Of a stretch of 64,000 nt of DNA, positions 46,776-57,889 are shown piece after piece. The notes beneath the pieces are model-generated. The model ran no database searches, had not been told where the DNA came from, and worked only from the letters and a program-made list of their open reading frames with translations. Position numbers and translations under genes: made by a program. The stretch's first letter is position 1, and each line of letters starts with the position of its first letter. Source of the DNA: Tethya wilhelma (taxonomy: Eukaryota; Porifera; Demospongiae; Tethyida; Tethyidae); assembly GCA_964030475.1 (NCBI GenBank), contig CAXIPT010000057.1, positions 1 through 64,000 of the forward strand, read 5' to 3'.

Positions 46776-47672
46776 GTGAGGCTCCAAGGGAAAACCGGAC
46801 GTTTGGGAAATTATTGTTTTTAGAGTAAAATGCGGTTTTAGTTTATTTTGCGTTTTTGCACGAATTTTTTTTACTGTACGGGCGCATTGCGCTACATCTC
46901 AGCATGCTCCACGCAAAATTTGAGGGGTGGAGCTGCTTCTTTTGCAGAGATATAGACCGTATTGTTAGCCCTGTTCATTTTTGTTTAGTTGCTAACAAAG
47001 AGAACTGTTGTGCAACAGACCGTAGTGAATACTAATGAGCTAGGCAGCTGCCAAAAAATGAATTGTTTATAGATGTTCTCAGTGCTCTATAAGCTGACTG
47101 ATCTCAGAATTTTGCTACAGCACACGGGCAGAAAGGTAAGCTAAAGCTTTATACGTGCTTGTCTAATCCAAGCACTTACATACAGTAGCTTTCTACTCGT
47201 AAGTATTGCCTCTCCCTGTACGGCGATCGCGTACAGGTTATTTTGAGGCTTATTTTAGTTCTTGGAACTTACTATACCTAGAATCTATCTCTCTGCTAGT
47301 AAGCGTTTACCTCCTTGAGTCCAGTAGCCGTCTCCTGGGTCTTCTTTCCTAGCTACTCGCTTCTCACTAAATAATTTTAGTCTCCACGTGGCTGGCTGTG
47401 GTAATATTCAGCATGTACTGTACATGATCTAATTAAGATACAGAGAGTATACGGACCGCCCATAGTTTACATAGCAACAGGTTTACAACTGTTTTACCAG
47501 GAAGCCACGAGTGGAGGCAGGGCTGCTTGCAAGAGCTATATCTGGAAAACTACAACAGCTATGCGCACCAAATTTTGATATGCGCTTCCTAGAAAGGCCT
47601 AGATATACATGGAATAGCTAACTCAAAATTCGCGGAGATTCCCAAATGTCCAGTTTTCGCTTGGAGCCTCAC
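46776..47672. mobile_element. N-family MITE, copy 2 (diverged)
   Basis: Ends GTGAGGCTCCAAGGGAAAAC and the reverse complement, with ATAT on both sides. The inside shares GCTACATCTCAGCATGCTCC and GGGTGGAGCTGCTT with the other N copies. It is inserted in an intron of HECT-2. Confidence 0.7.
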
Positions 47673-48589
47673 ATATGATTTATTAATTATTGTTATTGTA
47701 GACTGGTTTTCATCACATAGAATCAAGATCAGGCATTACTCTCCCAAAACTCAAAAACTTCAGAAGCAGAGTCTCTTGAGCAATGGCGAGCACTTCGATC
47801 TGAACAAGACAAGGCATATGAAGAGTCTCTTCAAGCAGATTGTGAAAAGGCAAGTTGTCATGAATTTGTATTATAGTTGTGTGAAAATTTAATGTGTATA
47901 CATGTACTAATTCAGGCTAGAATTGCTGCAAAAAAAAGGAGGCATGATATTTTTACAATAATTTTCACCTGTTTTACTGAGATTTTTTTATACTGAAGAA
48001 GATCAATGAGCTAAAACAATCCTTGCAAGACAAGTTTAAGAGCCATACTGGCCCCTTTAAAGTTGCTTTCCGCTTTGCAGATGGGACGGTAAAGAAGTGT
48101 GTTTTTGCTTCTGAAGATATGACTAAGGTATAGGTACTGCATAATAAGTTGATAGTACCTATAGCTGCTCTTATTACAGAAATGTTATTTTGTTATTTGA
48201 AACAGGTTCTATAATAATTATAAGGGTTGTGTTCTTAGTTGAGGGTGCTGGAGAGAGTTTCCGTTACACGGCTGGTTCAAACAGGCTGATGACATCAATG
48301 ACTTCTCACTCTAGGGTACAACCTTTCTTGGTATGGTGGTACGCTAATGGTGGAGACGGTTGAGGATGCCCCTAATATTGCTCAATTGCTGCTTGATGTA
48401 TGTAAATAACCTAGCTTCATTTAATTACAAACCCAATAGTCATCATGATGACAAAATTCATGTATATGTTTTGTTTGATTTATAGGAGTATTCCTCTAGA
48501 GTGCAAACAGATGTGCTAGACAGTGAAGGCAACCAATGCAGTGGCTATGAACCAGATATACAAATATTGGGTACTTCTTATGAATGCTA

Positions 48590-48765
48590 TGAGCCTTTGG
48601 ATGGTGATACAGATGTGCAAGTGTTGGATACAGATGTGGAAGTGTTGTCTGTGGGTGGAGATACAGATGTGCAGGTGTTGGGTAGTCCTGGATGTCGTAC
48701 GCCTGTGGGTGGAGATACAGATGTGCAGGTGTTGGGTAGTCCTGGATGTCGTACGCCTGTGGATA
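48590..48765 (+). repeat. Coding 54-bp minisatellite in HECT-2
   Basis: Two near-identical 54-bp units encode GGDTDVQVLGSPGCRTPV. They are preceded by a degenerate partial unit (DGDTDVQVLDTDVEVL). Unit length is a multiple of three, so the frame is kept. Confidence 0.7.
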
Positions 48766-49044
48766 GTGATATGGAGTTGAGTACCACTAGCGACAATACA
48801 GAGTCTGAGTCCATGGCTGTTGTTGTGAGAGCAGGTTAATTCTTTTAGTTATGATTTCACTGTAATAAAATATAGTAGTAATTTTAGAATTTTGAATCAA
48901 GTTTTCATATATTGCACACTCAGGCTCAGCATATAGATTTACAATATTATGCCATGGACATATAACATATATATAGCCGGACAACTGTTTCACGAATATT
49001 TAGCTGAAAAGGTTGTCATAGCAATAAGTTAGTAAAGAATCAGT

Positions 49045-49610
49045 GCCGACCAGAGCTCCCCCCGAAAATTTTCTCCGGGGGAGAAATTTTCCTAAGGGTA
49101 ATTTCTCCCCCTGGAGTTAATTTCCTAGGACGGAATCTCCCCCCTTAGGATACAAGCTCCCCCCATACAACAAGAGTTTTTACTGTTGTTGGTGGTCATT
49201 AGGTACTAAAAAGGCTATGGATGAATGTCAGATTGTATACAAGCTTGTAGGACTATGAACCAATGGTCAGACACTGGACAGAGTCGAATATAATAACTTT
49301 CTATTTTATCGCTATGCGTGACTGATTAAGGAATGGAACGAGAAACGGTAGCTCTACCCCTAGTCCTAGCTCTAGCCCTAGTCCTAGCCCTAACTCTAAC
49401 CCTAGACCTAGCATTACTACAACATACTATTTCATATCGTTTTTTCTTCACAATCAACAAGTTCAAGGCAGTAAAGGCACTCGGAGTGCCAGTCCTATGA
49501 GAGGAGTCCCAGTCCTAGGGCAAAATCTCCAGGGGGGAGGAAATATCCTTAGACCGGATTCTCCGGGGGAGGAGATTTTACCCGGAGTGAATATCCTATG
49601 ACACCGGGCT
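49045..49610. mobile_element. C/G-homopolymer-rich foldback insert with telomere-like array
   Basis: The left part (49045-49165) repeats GCTCCCCCC and CTCCGGGGGAGAAATTTTCC. The right part (49500-49600) carries the inverted counterparts (GGGGGAGGAAATATCC, CTCCGGGGGAGGAGATTTT). In the middle, 49355-49415 is a degenerate run of CCCTAG/CCCTAA-type hexamers. It lies in an intron of HECT-2 and is non-coding. Confidence 0.5.
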
Positions 49611-51664
49611 GCATCCATGTTAATGCATGTGGCTCATGCAGCCATACATGCTGAACTATAACAAGAAAATTGTATCTGTTGGTATAATGAGTATAATATT
49701 GATGCTGCCTCTTATAATTTATCCCATGCAGCTGACAAAAGGCGTACCGACTTTGCTAGTCATCACTCCATGCATTCATCAAGCTTTTACCATATCATTA
49801 AATGTTGTGATATCTTCAACAGTGTGAACCAGCTCCTTAGCAGGAGAAGTGTTTTGTCCGAGTGTCCTGTCAGAATCAAGTTTGATTGGTTTTGATTCTG
49901 GGGGTGTGTGCAGAGACATGTTCTCGGCCTATTGGGAAGAGTCCTACAAAAGTTTTTTTGAAGGAAACTCTGTGCTTACGCCTGTTATTCACCCTGGAAT
50001 AGACATAATGTCATTTTCTTCTCTTGGTCTTGTCCTGTCTCATGGATACATTATCAGTGGTTTTTTACCAAGCTTTCCCATCTCTAGTGTGCATGGTGCT
50101 AGGTCCAAGCACCAAAATTCCAAAGGATATTCTGTTAGAAGCTTTTGCTGATGGTCTTCTCCCGTTTGATCGCTCCATTGTCAAAGATTCTCTTAACAAC
50201 ACCGGCCCACACTTTTCTGAAAGCCTTTTGTTTAAGTTGTTAGGCATTTTGAGTCGCTATGGGTGTAGAGTATCTCCTCATTAAGGACAGTCTGAACCTA
50301 TTCAATCACAATAATATTGAAGTTTTTCACTGCTGTTTTTCAGTTGTATGCCTAAATGTAGTCAGACTAATAAATACTCATCTTCTATATCACTATTAAA
50401 TGTTTTGATTTTCACTTTCAGGTTAACCACAGCTGGTCACATGACCGAATAATCTAATTACTAATAACACAGTGTAAATAACATATTTGCTAAAATCCAA
50501 CATTAATGCAAATGATTTTAAGCTACCTTAAGTATATCAAACTATTGGTTAGAGGTAGTGCTAACTTTGTGTCGGAGGGATTGTGAGTAGCTCACAGAAT
50601 TAGCGCTTAAGCCGCAAAAATGTAGTTTGGGGGGGGGTTGACGGCATAAGTTTTCGCTAGTTTCTCATGCATGTGTACGTCAAACATAAATCCCTCCGAT
50701 AGTTGTTTACAGACTATCCAGTACTTTAGAATACCTGCAAAGACGGAATACTGTGGTGGTGGCATTAATGTTGGACGGAAAATTTTTCTCTTCAAGCTCT
50801 GTTTACTGCAAACCATGCGGCCCAAAAGGTAATGTCATGTGACTATCACGCGCGCTATTCCACTAAGGCAGGAAATTCGCGGGACAGCTGCTGCAACTAT
50901 GTTCGCTTTATTTCTGAAAGCTATCCGCTATTATAGAGCTAGGCACTGATCGTCGTCCCTAAAGTCTATAAGTTTTGCATTCATTCAAAACCACTCCTCG
51001 TCCATGTCAAAGTGCAGGGGTTGCTTTTGCTATTTGCAGCAGAGCTCACTCCTGTGGTAAGTGATAAAAACTGATAATTATTGCGAATGAAACATGCAAT
51101 TATAACAATATTATATCAGTCATATTACGGTATTGTACATGACTTGTACATATTGTATCCACATGGCTATAATAAAGGCTTGTATACAAAACAGAAATAT
51201 CCATTTAACTGTCTAGTCTATGTTAGATCCACTTCCCTACCGGTCAGAACCTATATGAAACAATAATAGTAACAGAATGTGACCGCTGCATGATGGAATA
51301 AAGACATCATGTACCACTAAAGTATAGCTACTAGAAAGTGAGCTCTAAATAATTCATCATTTTAACAAAGCAGAATTTTACATTAGCAACAGTTATATTG
51401 TATGGATATTAATTTAAAAAGTGGTATAGCACATTAGCCTCGGAAAACTTTGTAGAACTATATAGTAGTTTTAACATGCTTCGCTGTAACACTTACGTAC
51501 ACAGTGCATGGAACAGTAACCACTCAGGCTTGCATAATTTCTTCAAGGTAGCAGTATTCCTCTCTCTCTCTCAATCTGTTTGTGTACATGACATTATGTT
51601 CAGTAAGTGTTTAGCCTGGCATGCAAGCTCAGCCTATGATGGTAATCTGTGTCACGGTGTGTGA

Positions 51665-51717
<53 letters not shown>

Positions 51718-52175
51718 TTGTGTAAAGGTGTGCATGACACGTGACTGTAAACATTATGTGTGTGCAAATATTACTGACTGTGACTGTGCCTACAACTGTG
51801 GCTGTGATGTTTGTGTGTGATTGTGTGCATCTGCAGGTATATGATTGACATGCGTGTGAGTACGTATGACTGTGTGAGCATGTCTATAATCTGACTGTCT
51901 GTGACCTGTACATATGTCTGTTAATAAGATTTGCCTACTCAGGTACATTAAGGACTGGGACTAAACGCGCATTGCGCTTAATGAAGAATGAATATGCAAA
52001 TTTTTATGTGGTGATCACATGCGCCAGTAGTACTCTGTACAACGCCCACTAATAATGGCCGTATGTCAGCTAAAAACCAAGACGAGTTTTAGGCGGTAGG
52101 TAAAAGTGCTTGACAAGGCTTGGTACTACGCTAATTGAACACTATTGGGTATAAAGAGCTAACAAACTTATATTC

Positions 52176-52889
52176 ATCTCAGTGTAGTTAAGGCTGCCTC
52201 AGTTTTAAAAAAGGCTAATATTTTGGATATTGTGGCTTACATATTTCTGCAGGAAAATTAAATATTTACCAAATAACCAGACATGTTGATCAAATGGCCA
52301 TTGATAAACAACATTAATTAATATTAGTGTCATGTGACCTTCAGGGGTGGGGCTAGAGAATGGCCACTCAGTAAGCCTTTATGCAAAAATGAGGGATGTA
52401 AACGGGGGTTTTCAGAATCTGAAATTTTGTGATTATATTGTATTTATTACTGAAATTTTGAATCTGCCTGGAAAAAAGGTCCCTGATACATAGTTTAGCA
52501 GATACGGGGAGAAATATACCAGTTTCTAAATATTGCACACCTAATTATATATGCGTAATGGTTATATCTCCCTAGTAACCAATGGGTACCCAATTTTCCA
52601 GGCGGATCTGACATCTTATGGTTAAGTATTACTTACAAGCAAAAAATTGACCTTGTGCATTGAGCGTTTACATCCCTCATTTTCAAAAGTATGCATTTTC
52701 AGATCTAGCCACGCCCACAAACATGACTTGGTTTTCATTTTCATTAAGCATGTCAAATACATAAATAATACGATGATTACCAAATTTGGTTTTCTAATCA
52801 CAGAGTATGATCAAAACACGAAAGGGTTTGCTTTTTAATTAGTTCCTTAACTGCCTTAACTTTTGAGCCATCCTTAACTACACTGAGAT
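52176..52889. mobile_element. Nested T-type MITE (ATCTCAGTGTAGTTAAGG ends)
   Basis: 714 bp with inverted ends ATCTCAGTGTAGTTAAGG(C/A). The right end matches the solo fragment at 26146. No gene is present. The ORF at 52647-52838 lies within it and is not supported. Confidence 0.7.
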
Positions 52890-53289
52890 GGCGATGGATC
52901 ACCCCTAAAGTGAGTTATAACAATAAATTGTGTATGGTAAATTAAGCTTTTTATATGATAACTCACCGTTGGTGAATTCAGCTGCCTTAAATATAAGTTT
53001 GGTATTTGTTCAGATCCTATAAACTAGTTGAAATAAGCTTAGCGGGGAGTTTTATCTACCGCCTTTTTCAATTTTGCCGTTCGAGGTACCTGAAGAGATG
53101 AAGCCATATCTCTACATGTAAATATGGTGGGCGGGGCTAGTATGATGTCATGTTCTTAGTAGGGGGTACCCTCCATTATAGAAAAGGTTTGGTGTAAATG
53201 GGTACTGTAGCTTTAGAGATATGAGCCTTTAGTTTAGCATAAAATATCACTCAAAAATTGCTGGTCCCGGTCCTTAATGTGCCTGAGTA

Positions 53290-54262
53290 CAGGGCCGGCT
53301 ATGGAGGGGGGCCAGAGGGGCCATGGCCTACCCAATTCCATGGACACTCCTTCAGACTTTCTTGACTTCTACCCTCGCCTGCTGCTTATTAGCGCTTCAG
53401 TGTTTCTCTGTTTCATTTTATGTGATTTGGTAGCGCTAGATATTGTACACTTTGACCTTTGAATCGATCTTACTGATCACGTGACGTGCGCATGACACTC
53501 ACGATCACAGTGTGTGAAGCATGCATGATCTTTGATGCATGATGAAAGAGGGACCTTTTCACCCATCGACTGGGTTTTCTTTTCCAAAGTGAAAGTTTGG
53601 TGACAGAGAAAGGTCTTGTCAAGCTAAGTGGTTTGTGGATTATCCCTTTCTACACTATGATTCTGAGCGAGATGTTCTGTGCCACACCTGTGTGGTAGCT
53701 GTACAACAGAAGAATATTTTGCACTCCACCTAATATCAACTAATTTCAATACTGAACTTGACATCGTAATCTCTCTACTTGATGTGCTCAAATTCCTCCG
53801 AGAGTTATCACCAGCAGGCAGGGCTCTCTACTCTGAAGTGGTGAAGTTGGTTAAACTGATTCTAGTTATGCCAGCATCTAATGCTACAAGTGAGAGATCA
53901 ATCATTCAGTGCATTACGACGGGTGAAAACGTACCTAAGGTCAACAATGACACAAACTCGTCTTAATAATCTAATGCTATTACACGTGCACAGAGACAGA
54001 TTGGACAGTCTTAACCTTTGTAAAATAGGAAATCAATTTATACAAGCGCATGATAATCGTATGTCAATATTTGGTCATTTTGAGTGTTAATTTCTTGAAG
54101 TTAAAAGCAGTCATTTTTTGCCCAGATTCCATCAGAATGCACCAGAGAGCATACAATTTTTCAAAATTTTCTGGGGGAGGACCCCCAGACCCCCCGTTTG
54201 GCTCGTGCTTCGCACTTGCCATGCTTGGCCCACCCAATACCACACACAGTGAGCCGGCCCTG
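53290..54262 (+). mobile_element. Internally deleted hAT transposon (zf-TTF plus hATC remnant)
   Basis: TIR CAGGGCCGGC with right counterpart GCCGGCCCTG. The 8-bp flanks CCTGAGTA and GCTCAGTA agree at 6 of 8 positions. Positions 53611-53700 encode a TTF-type zinc finger (CQAKWFVDYPFLHYDSERD, then LCHTC). They are followed almost directly by the C-terminal hATC dimerisation domain: LVMPASNATSERS in one frame and FSALRRVKTYLRSTMTQTRL in the next, with a 4-bp duplication (ATCA) near 53897 causing the shift. The whole catalytic core is deleted, so it is non-autonomous. It resembles ZMYM1-like hAT proteins. Confidence 0.8.
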
Positions 54263-54782
54263 GCTCAGTACGACTGGATGTATGCATATGTTGGAGTAAC
54301 TGTGTCACGTATGTGCCTACTATGTTAAGTGTCACTGTGTGAGCAGATTTGACTGTGATGTGATATAATAAATTCTCGAGAAACCTCACGTACATACGTA
54401 CGTGTGTAATCACTAAAATTAATGCTACATTTTAAGGTAATCGAAATGATAAGTCAATTTGGCTCTTCAATGTACTATTATAACAAATCACCATTATAGG
54501 TATAAAAGTCAATCAGGCATCATACTGTGCCCATTGCACTTGGTATTGGAATATCAGAGGTATGTCATACTGCACACTATAATTATTTGTAGAATAATTA
54601 GGTCTCAGATGATGGAAAAATTATTTCAGATTATGTTACACCATATATGGTTTGCACAAAACACACCACGGACATAATAATATTCTGCATAGTGTATTTA
54701 GAAAAAGTTAACTAAAGATCAGTGATAAAGACACACACACACACACACACACACACAATAATCTGTATCAAAGTTTCTACGG

Positions 54783-56460
54783 ATGGCCATCAGACAAATC
54801 AGCCTTGTTGTGAATTGTGGATATGCTCGTAGTGCCATATATGAGTACTCACCAACAACAAAAGGACGGCATGCTCATGAAGGAATTGATTCAACACTTA
54901 GAGCATCAAAGTTTAGAGCTCAGTTCAGTAACAGCAGAAATTACGGCATACCTACTAATTACTTTCAAGTAAACAAAGTAGGTAAATCTCAGTTTGATCG
55001 CGACTGTGACAAAGTGTTGGATGGGTTCAAAAAAAATGGCCTGAAGGAGTTGGAATACACAAAGACCAGTACCTAGCTAAGTTCTCTACAAGTAAGTGGT
55101 CTGAGCTAGCCACGGACGAAAAGCAAAAACATACACTGAGCAGCTGTGTCACATGCAGTGACAAGTATCAAAAGTACCCAAGTCACATTCCCACAAAAAC
55201 CAGTTTACCAATCGCCTATCGTAATTACTTTAAACACACAAGCTTTACAGCAACAAGGTGCAAAAAAGTTTATGAGCAATGTTTTGCAAGAGCTTAACAC
55301 AATTTACGAATGAGAAACTGGAAACACATTCGTACAAGCAAAATACAAGACAAGAAAAATGGCCTAGAACGGAAAAAAAGTAATTATGAAAAGAAAGTAG
55401 AAAAGAGAAAAGCACACAAGGAGTTCACAGCAGCTACAAACAAACAATACCAGAAAAAATGCAGCTATTTCTCTACTAGCAGAAGGCGAGTCAAAAAGGC
55501 AGTATCATAGGAAGAGACTCTCCCAGTCATTTATTTCTTGTGAAATGCAAGCTGCTCCCAAAAAAAGAAAGCGCCACTCTCCAAATTTTGACAAAGTAGA
55601 CTGGGATACTGCCAAACTGGAAGACACATTGCAGAACTGGGAATCAGGTACCCCAATAAACTGGTCCGAAGTGGCACGATCTCATGGTGTTCCAGGAAAA
55701 AACTCGGGCCAAGTTGTCAAAGAGTTTGCCATAGTAAAGAATATAGCACTTCCAGAAGGGATAACTCCCCATCGCAAAACAAATGCCCGACCTTGTCGAC
55801 GCCGGCTGCCTGGAAATGAGGTATCAGTACCAGTGAACCCACCCTTGCACAAAATTGAAGCTGAAATTGAAATGATGATCAAATCTGAACGCTTTACCTT
55901 GGGTGAGTCCTGCACCTCTTTACAACATAACCAGATACATCAAACAAGACGGAAAGCTGACAGCAACCGAGGTTGCCATTTCTGAAAGGAAGATACCACT
56001 ACTAAACCTCAGAAAGCGATTACTAGATAAACACCGTAAGTACATGAGGCTTCAGACTGATGATGAGTTAGATAGTATGACAGACAGTGATTTGCAGGGA
56101 AAGTTAGCATCAGCAGGAATACAATACAGTGATTCCACAACGCACCAAGACTTGTGTACAGCAGTTGCTGAGGCACAACGTAATCGATACCTAGCTTTTT
56201 GGCACGACCATGCTACAATACTAGGAAGCGGATTTCTCCTGATCACTGTGCAAGCAATCTATGACACAGCAATTTTCTCACAGACAAGGAGTACCAAGAA
56301 GCACACCCTGAAACCGAAGTTAACATTCAGTCAGAAGTTGAGCATCCAGAAATTTACTTGCTTTCACCTTGTAGTTCTTCAATTTCAGACCAGGCTGCCT
56401 TATTAGAAAATCGACTAGAGTGCTTGCTAGAGTTAAAATCACCTATTCAAGCTGAAAACT
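54783..56460 (+). pseudogene. Element E protein, N-terminal part
   Basis: The start is ATG 54783 (MAIRQISLVVNCGYARSAIY). Coding continues through frameshifts near 55030 and 55265. Segments are KWSELATDEKQKHTLSSC with a Cys-x2-Cys (CVTC); a highly basic coiled-coil-like stretch (55310-55510); then KKRKRHSPNFDKVDWDTAKL, NWESGTPINWSEVARSHGVP, ITPHRKTNARPC and, after a shift near 55910, ERKIPLLNLRKRLLDKHRKY. The block INWSEVARSHGV resembles a helix-turn-helix used for DNA binding. I recall similar multi-copy proteins in cnidarians and sponges but no named superfamily. The same protein is partially present at 18340-19500. Confidence 0.6.
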
Positions 56461-56534
56461 GAGTAGAGCTAGGTGACACTCTTCGATTCTTTACTGGAGA
56501 CCATCCATCACTTCAATTCGAACGCGGTACACAA

Positions 56535-57764
56535 ATGGGAGGAAGATACAAGTGTGGGACATGTGGTTGCTTAAAAAAAATGTTTGAAGACCAGGCCCAC
56601 GCTCTACAATTCAAATCGAGATCTGTGAGCGAGCTTCAAAAGATAGCTACAGCAGGGAAGACTCCTGGTGTCATCATACCATTCGAAAACCTCAAAGTAG
56701 GTAAGCTACGAAGTGAACTAAGAGCAAAAAAATTTTATGACTTTGACCAAAAAAAAGACCACATGCAACAATGCCTAGACCAGATTCTTACAGGAGTCCA
56801 AAGAGTGCCATCTCTTCTCTTACTAGACCCACTTCAACACCTAGAAGCTCTAAATATGGAGAAGTATGAGATTCTAGCTGGTGAGCCACTACATGACCTG
56901 AAGGGGCATCCCAGAAACCTCCTGGACGAGCTACCTCACATACTAACAAAAGAAGAGATAGCAACAGAAGTCACAACAATGGTGACACTTTCTCTTTTGA
57001 AAGATGAAATCACAGGTGCCGACTTAAGAAGAACGGTTAGTCTTCTAATCAAAAACAACAATCATAATGGTGTTGTAGATGAGGACATCTTTTATCTCCT
57101 GGTAACCATCATTAAGATAGGAGAAATCCTCTACTCAAGTGAATCCAAACGCACACCAAGGGCAGTGCTTCAATTGTATAACCACTGCTGGTATCACCAC
57201 GAACTATGTAGCAAGCTGTTTAAATCAACAAAGATAATTTCACGATCAAAGTTATTTGGTCACTACCTCCATGCTCTGTGTTCTCATGCTCCAGTACAAT
57301 ACGAGATACTGTGTCAACGTTCCATCAATACTGAGAATCAAGAGAGATTGTTCGGACAGGCAAGAAAAATTGCAAAGAAATGTACTAACCATCAACCACA
57401 AAATGTGATTCCCCAGGTATTGCTTCGACTGCAAGCAAAACAGGAACGAAAAGAAATTCTAAACACAGTCTACACAGCTGAGCCTCAAGTATCAGAAGCA
57501 GCAAAGCTCTTGAGTACAATTTCAAGCTCAGTTATTCCACAGACCCTCATTAATGCCAGAAAAATGAGTTGGGAAGTTCACCAACAGCATATTAGCCATT
57601 TTTTAGTGCCCGGATTGGGAGTATGGTGGAACCATACAGAAACAAATTTGTTTTCTTTGATGGTGATAATCAAAGGAAGGCCCAGAGCTACTACAATTCT
57701 GAAACAAATCCATTCAAGATGTACAGGAAAGACAACAAAAGCAGTGGAACAAATTGATCAATGA
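56535..57764 (+). CDS. Element E protein, central 409-codon open frame
   Basis: This is the longest uninterrupted frame in the window. It opens with a CxxC pair (YKCGTCGCL) and FEDQAHALQFKSRSVSELQ. EPLHDLKGHPRNLLDELPHI follows, then SKLFGHYLHALCSHAPVQYE and RSINTENQERLFGQARKIAK, and near the end VPGLGVWWNHTETN. Conserved His, Asp and Glu in these blocks could belong to a DDE/RNase-H-like nuclease, but I cannot assign a catalytic triad. I recall this order of blocks from repeated, uncharacterised proteins in cnidarian and sponge genomes. It is probably one exon of the larger E gene with the flanking parts, not a stand-alone protein. Confidence 0.55.
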   Translation: MGGRYKCGTCGCLKKMFEDQAHALQFKSRSVSELQKIATAGKTPGVIIPFENLKVGKLRSELRAKKFYDFDQKKDHMQQCLDQILTGVQRVPSLLLLDPLQHLEALNMEKYEILAGEPLHDLKGHPRNLLDELPHILTKEEIATEVTTMVTLSLLKDEITGADLRRTVSLLIKNNNHNGVVDEDIFYLLVTIIKIGEILYSSESKRTPRAVLQLYNHCWYHHELCSKLFKSTKIISRSKLFGHYLHALCSHAPVQYEILCQRSINTENQERLFGQARKIAKKCTNHQPQNVIPQVLLRLQAKQERKEILNTVYTAEPQVSEAAKLLSTISSSVIPQTLINARKMSWEVHQQHISHFLVPGLGVWWNHTETNLFSLMVIIKGRPRATTILKQIHSRCTGKTTKAVEQIDQ

Positions 57765-57889
57765 GAAGATCTTGCTACCAGCAAAAACAGTTAAAATCTA
57801 TGATGATGATGGGCACTGCATAGGGAGGTTATAGTACAAACACATGTACAAAGACACTGGTACAAAAACAAAAAAGCAAACAAAGCAAA

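Larger units (their letters stand above)
46571..50284 (+). pseudogene. UBX/HECT-like transposon-type gene (HECT-2), cut off by repeat M
   Basis: It starts at ATG 46571 (MEAGSSIGDSTTSTTMP). Small exons (NQDQVLVPQ, about 46695) precede an N-family insert. Positions 47723-47849 encode LEQWRALRSEQDKAYEESL, then a GC-AG intron, then ARIAAKKRRHD. Positions 48004-48129 encode a UBX-like ubiquitin fold (FKVAFRFADGTVKKCVF). Positions about 48345-48399 encode VEDAPNIAQLLLD. Exon 48486-48834 is acidic with an 18-residue repeat. Positions 49825-50284 carry FDSGGVCRDMFSAYWEESY and VIHPGIDIMSFSSLGLVLSH, equivalent to the HECT N-lobe start. Frameshifts lie near 49890 and 50085. The frame ends at TAA formed at the boundary of repeat M (50281), so the C-lobe and any catalytic Cys are absent. 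It is related in design to HECT-1. Ligase activity is not expected. Confidence 0.55.
51936..54270. mobile_element. T-family element containing two nested elements
   Basis: TIRs TACTCAGGTACATTAAGGAC and (right, reversed) TACTCAGGCACATTAAGGAC, continuing GGGAC on both sides. The left M arm lacks this insert. Inside are another T-type MITE (52176-52889) and a hAT element (53290-54262) placed exactly 8 bp before the right end. Own coding sequence is absent. Confidence 0.75.
50278..54770. repeat. Right arm of repeat M (inverted partner at 29186-32255)
   Basis: This reads as the reverse complement of the left arm, from TCATTAAGGACAGTCTGAAC to CACAATAATCTGTATCA. It contains the mirrored GT microsatellite (51668-51715) and CA run (54729-54757). 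A compound insertion (51936-54270) interrupts it. Without that it is about 2.16 kb. The element E start codon follows 13 bp after its end. Confidence 0.75.

Noticed and set aside
29186..54770. The inverted-repeat block as a Maverick/Polinton
   Set aside because: No protein-primed DNA polymerase, packaging ATPase or adenain-type protease could be recognised between the arms.
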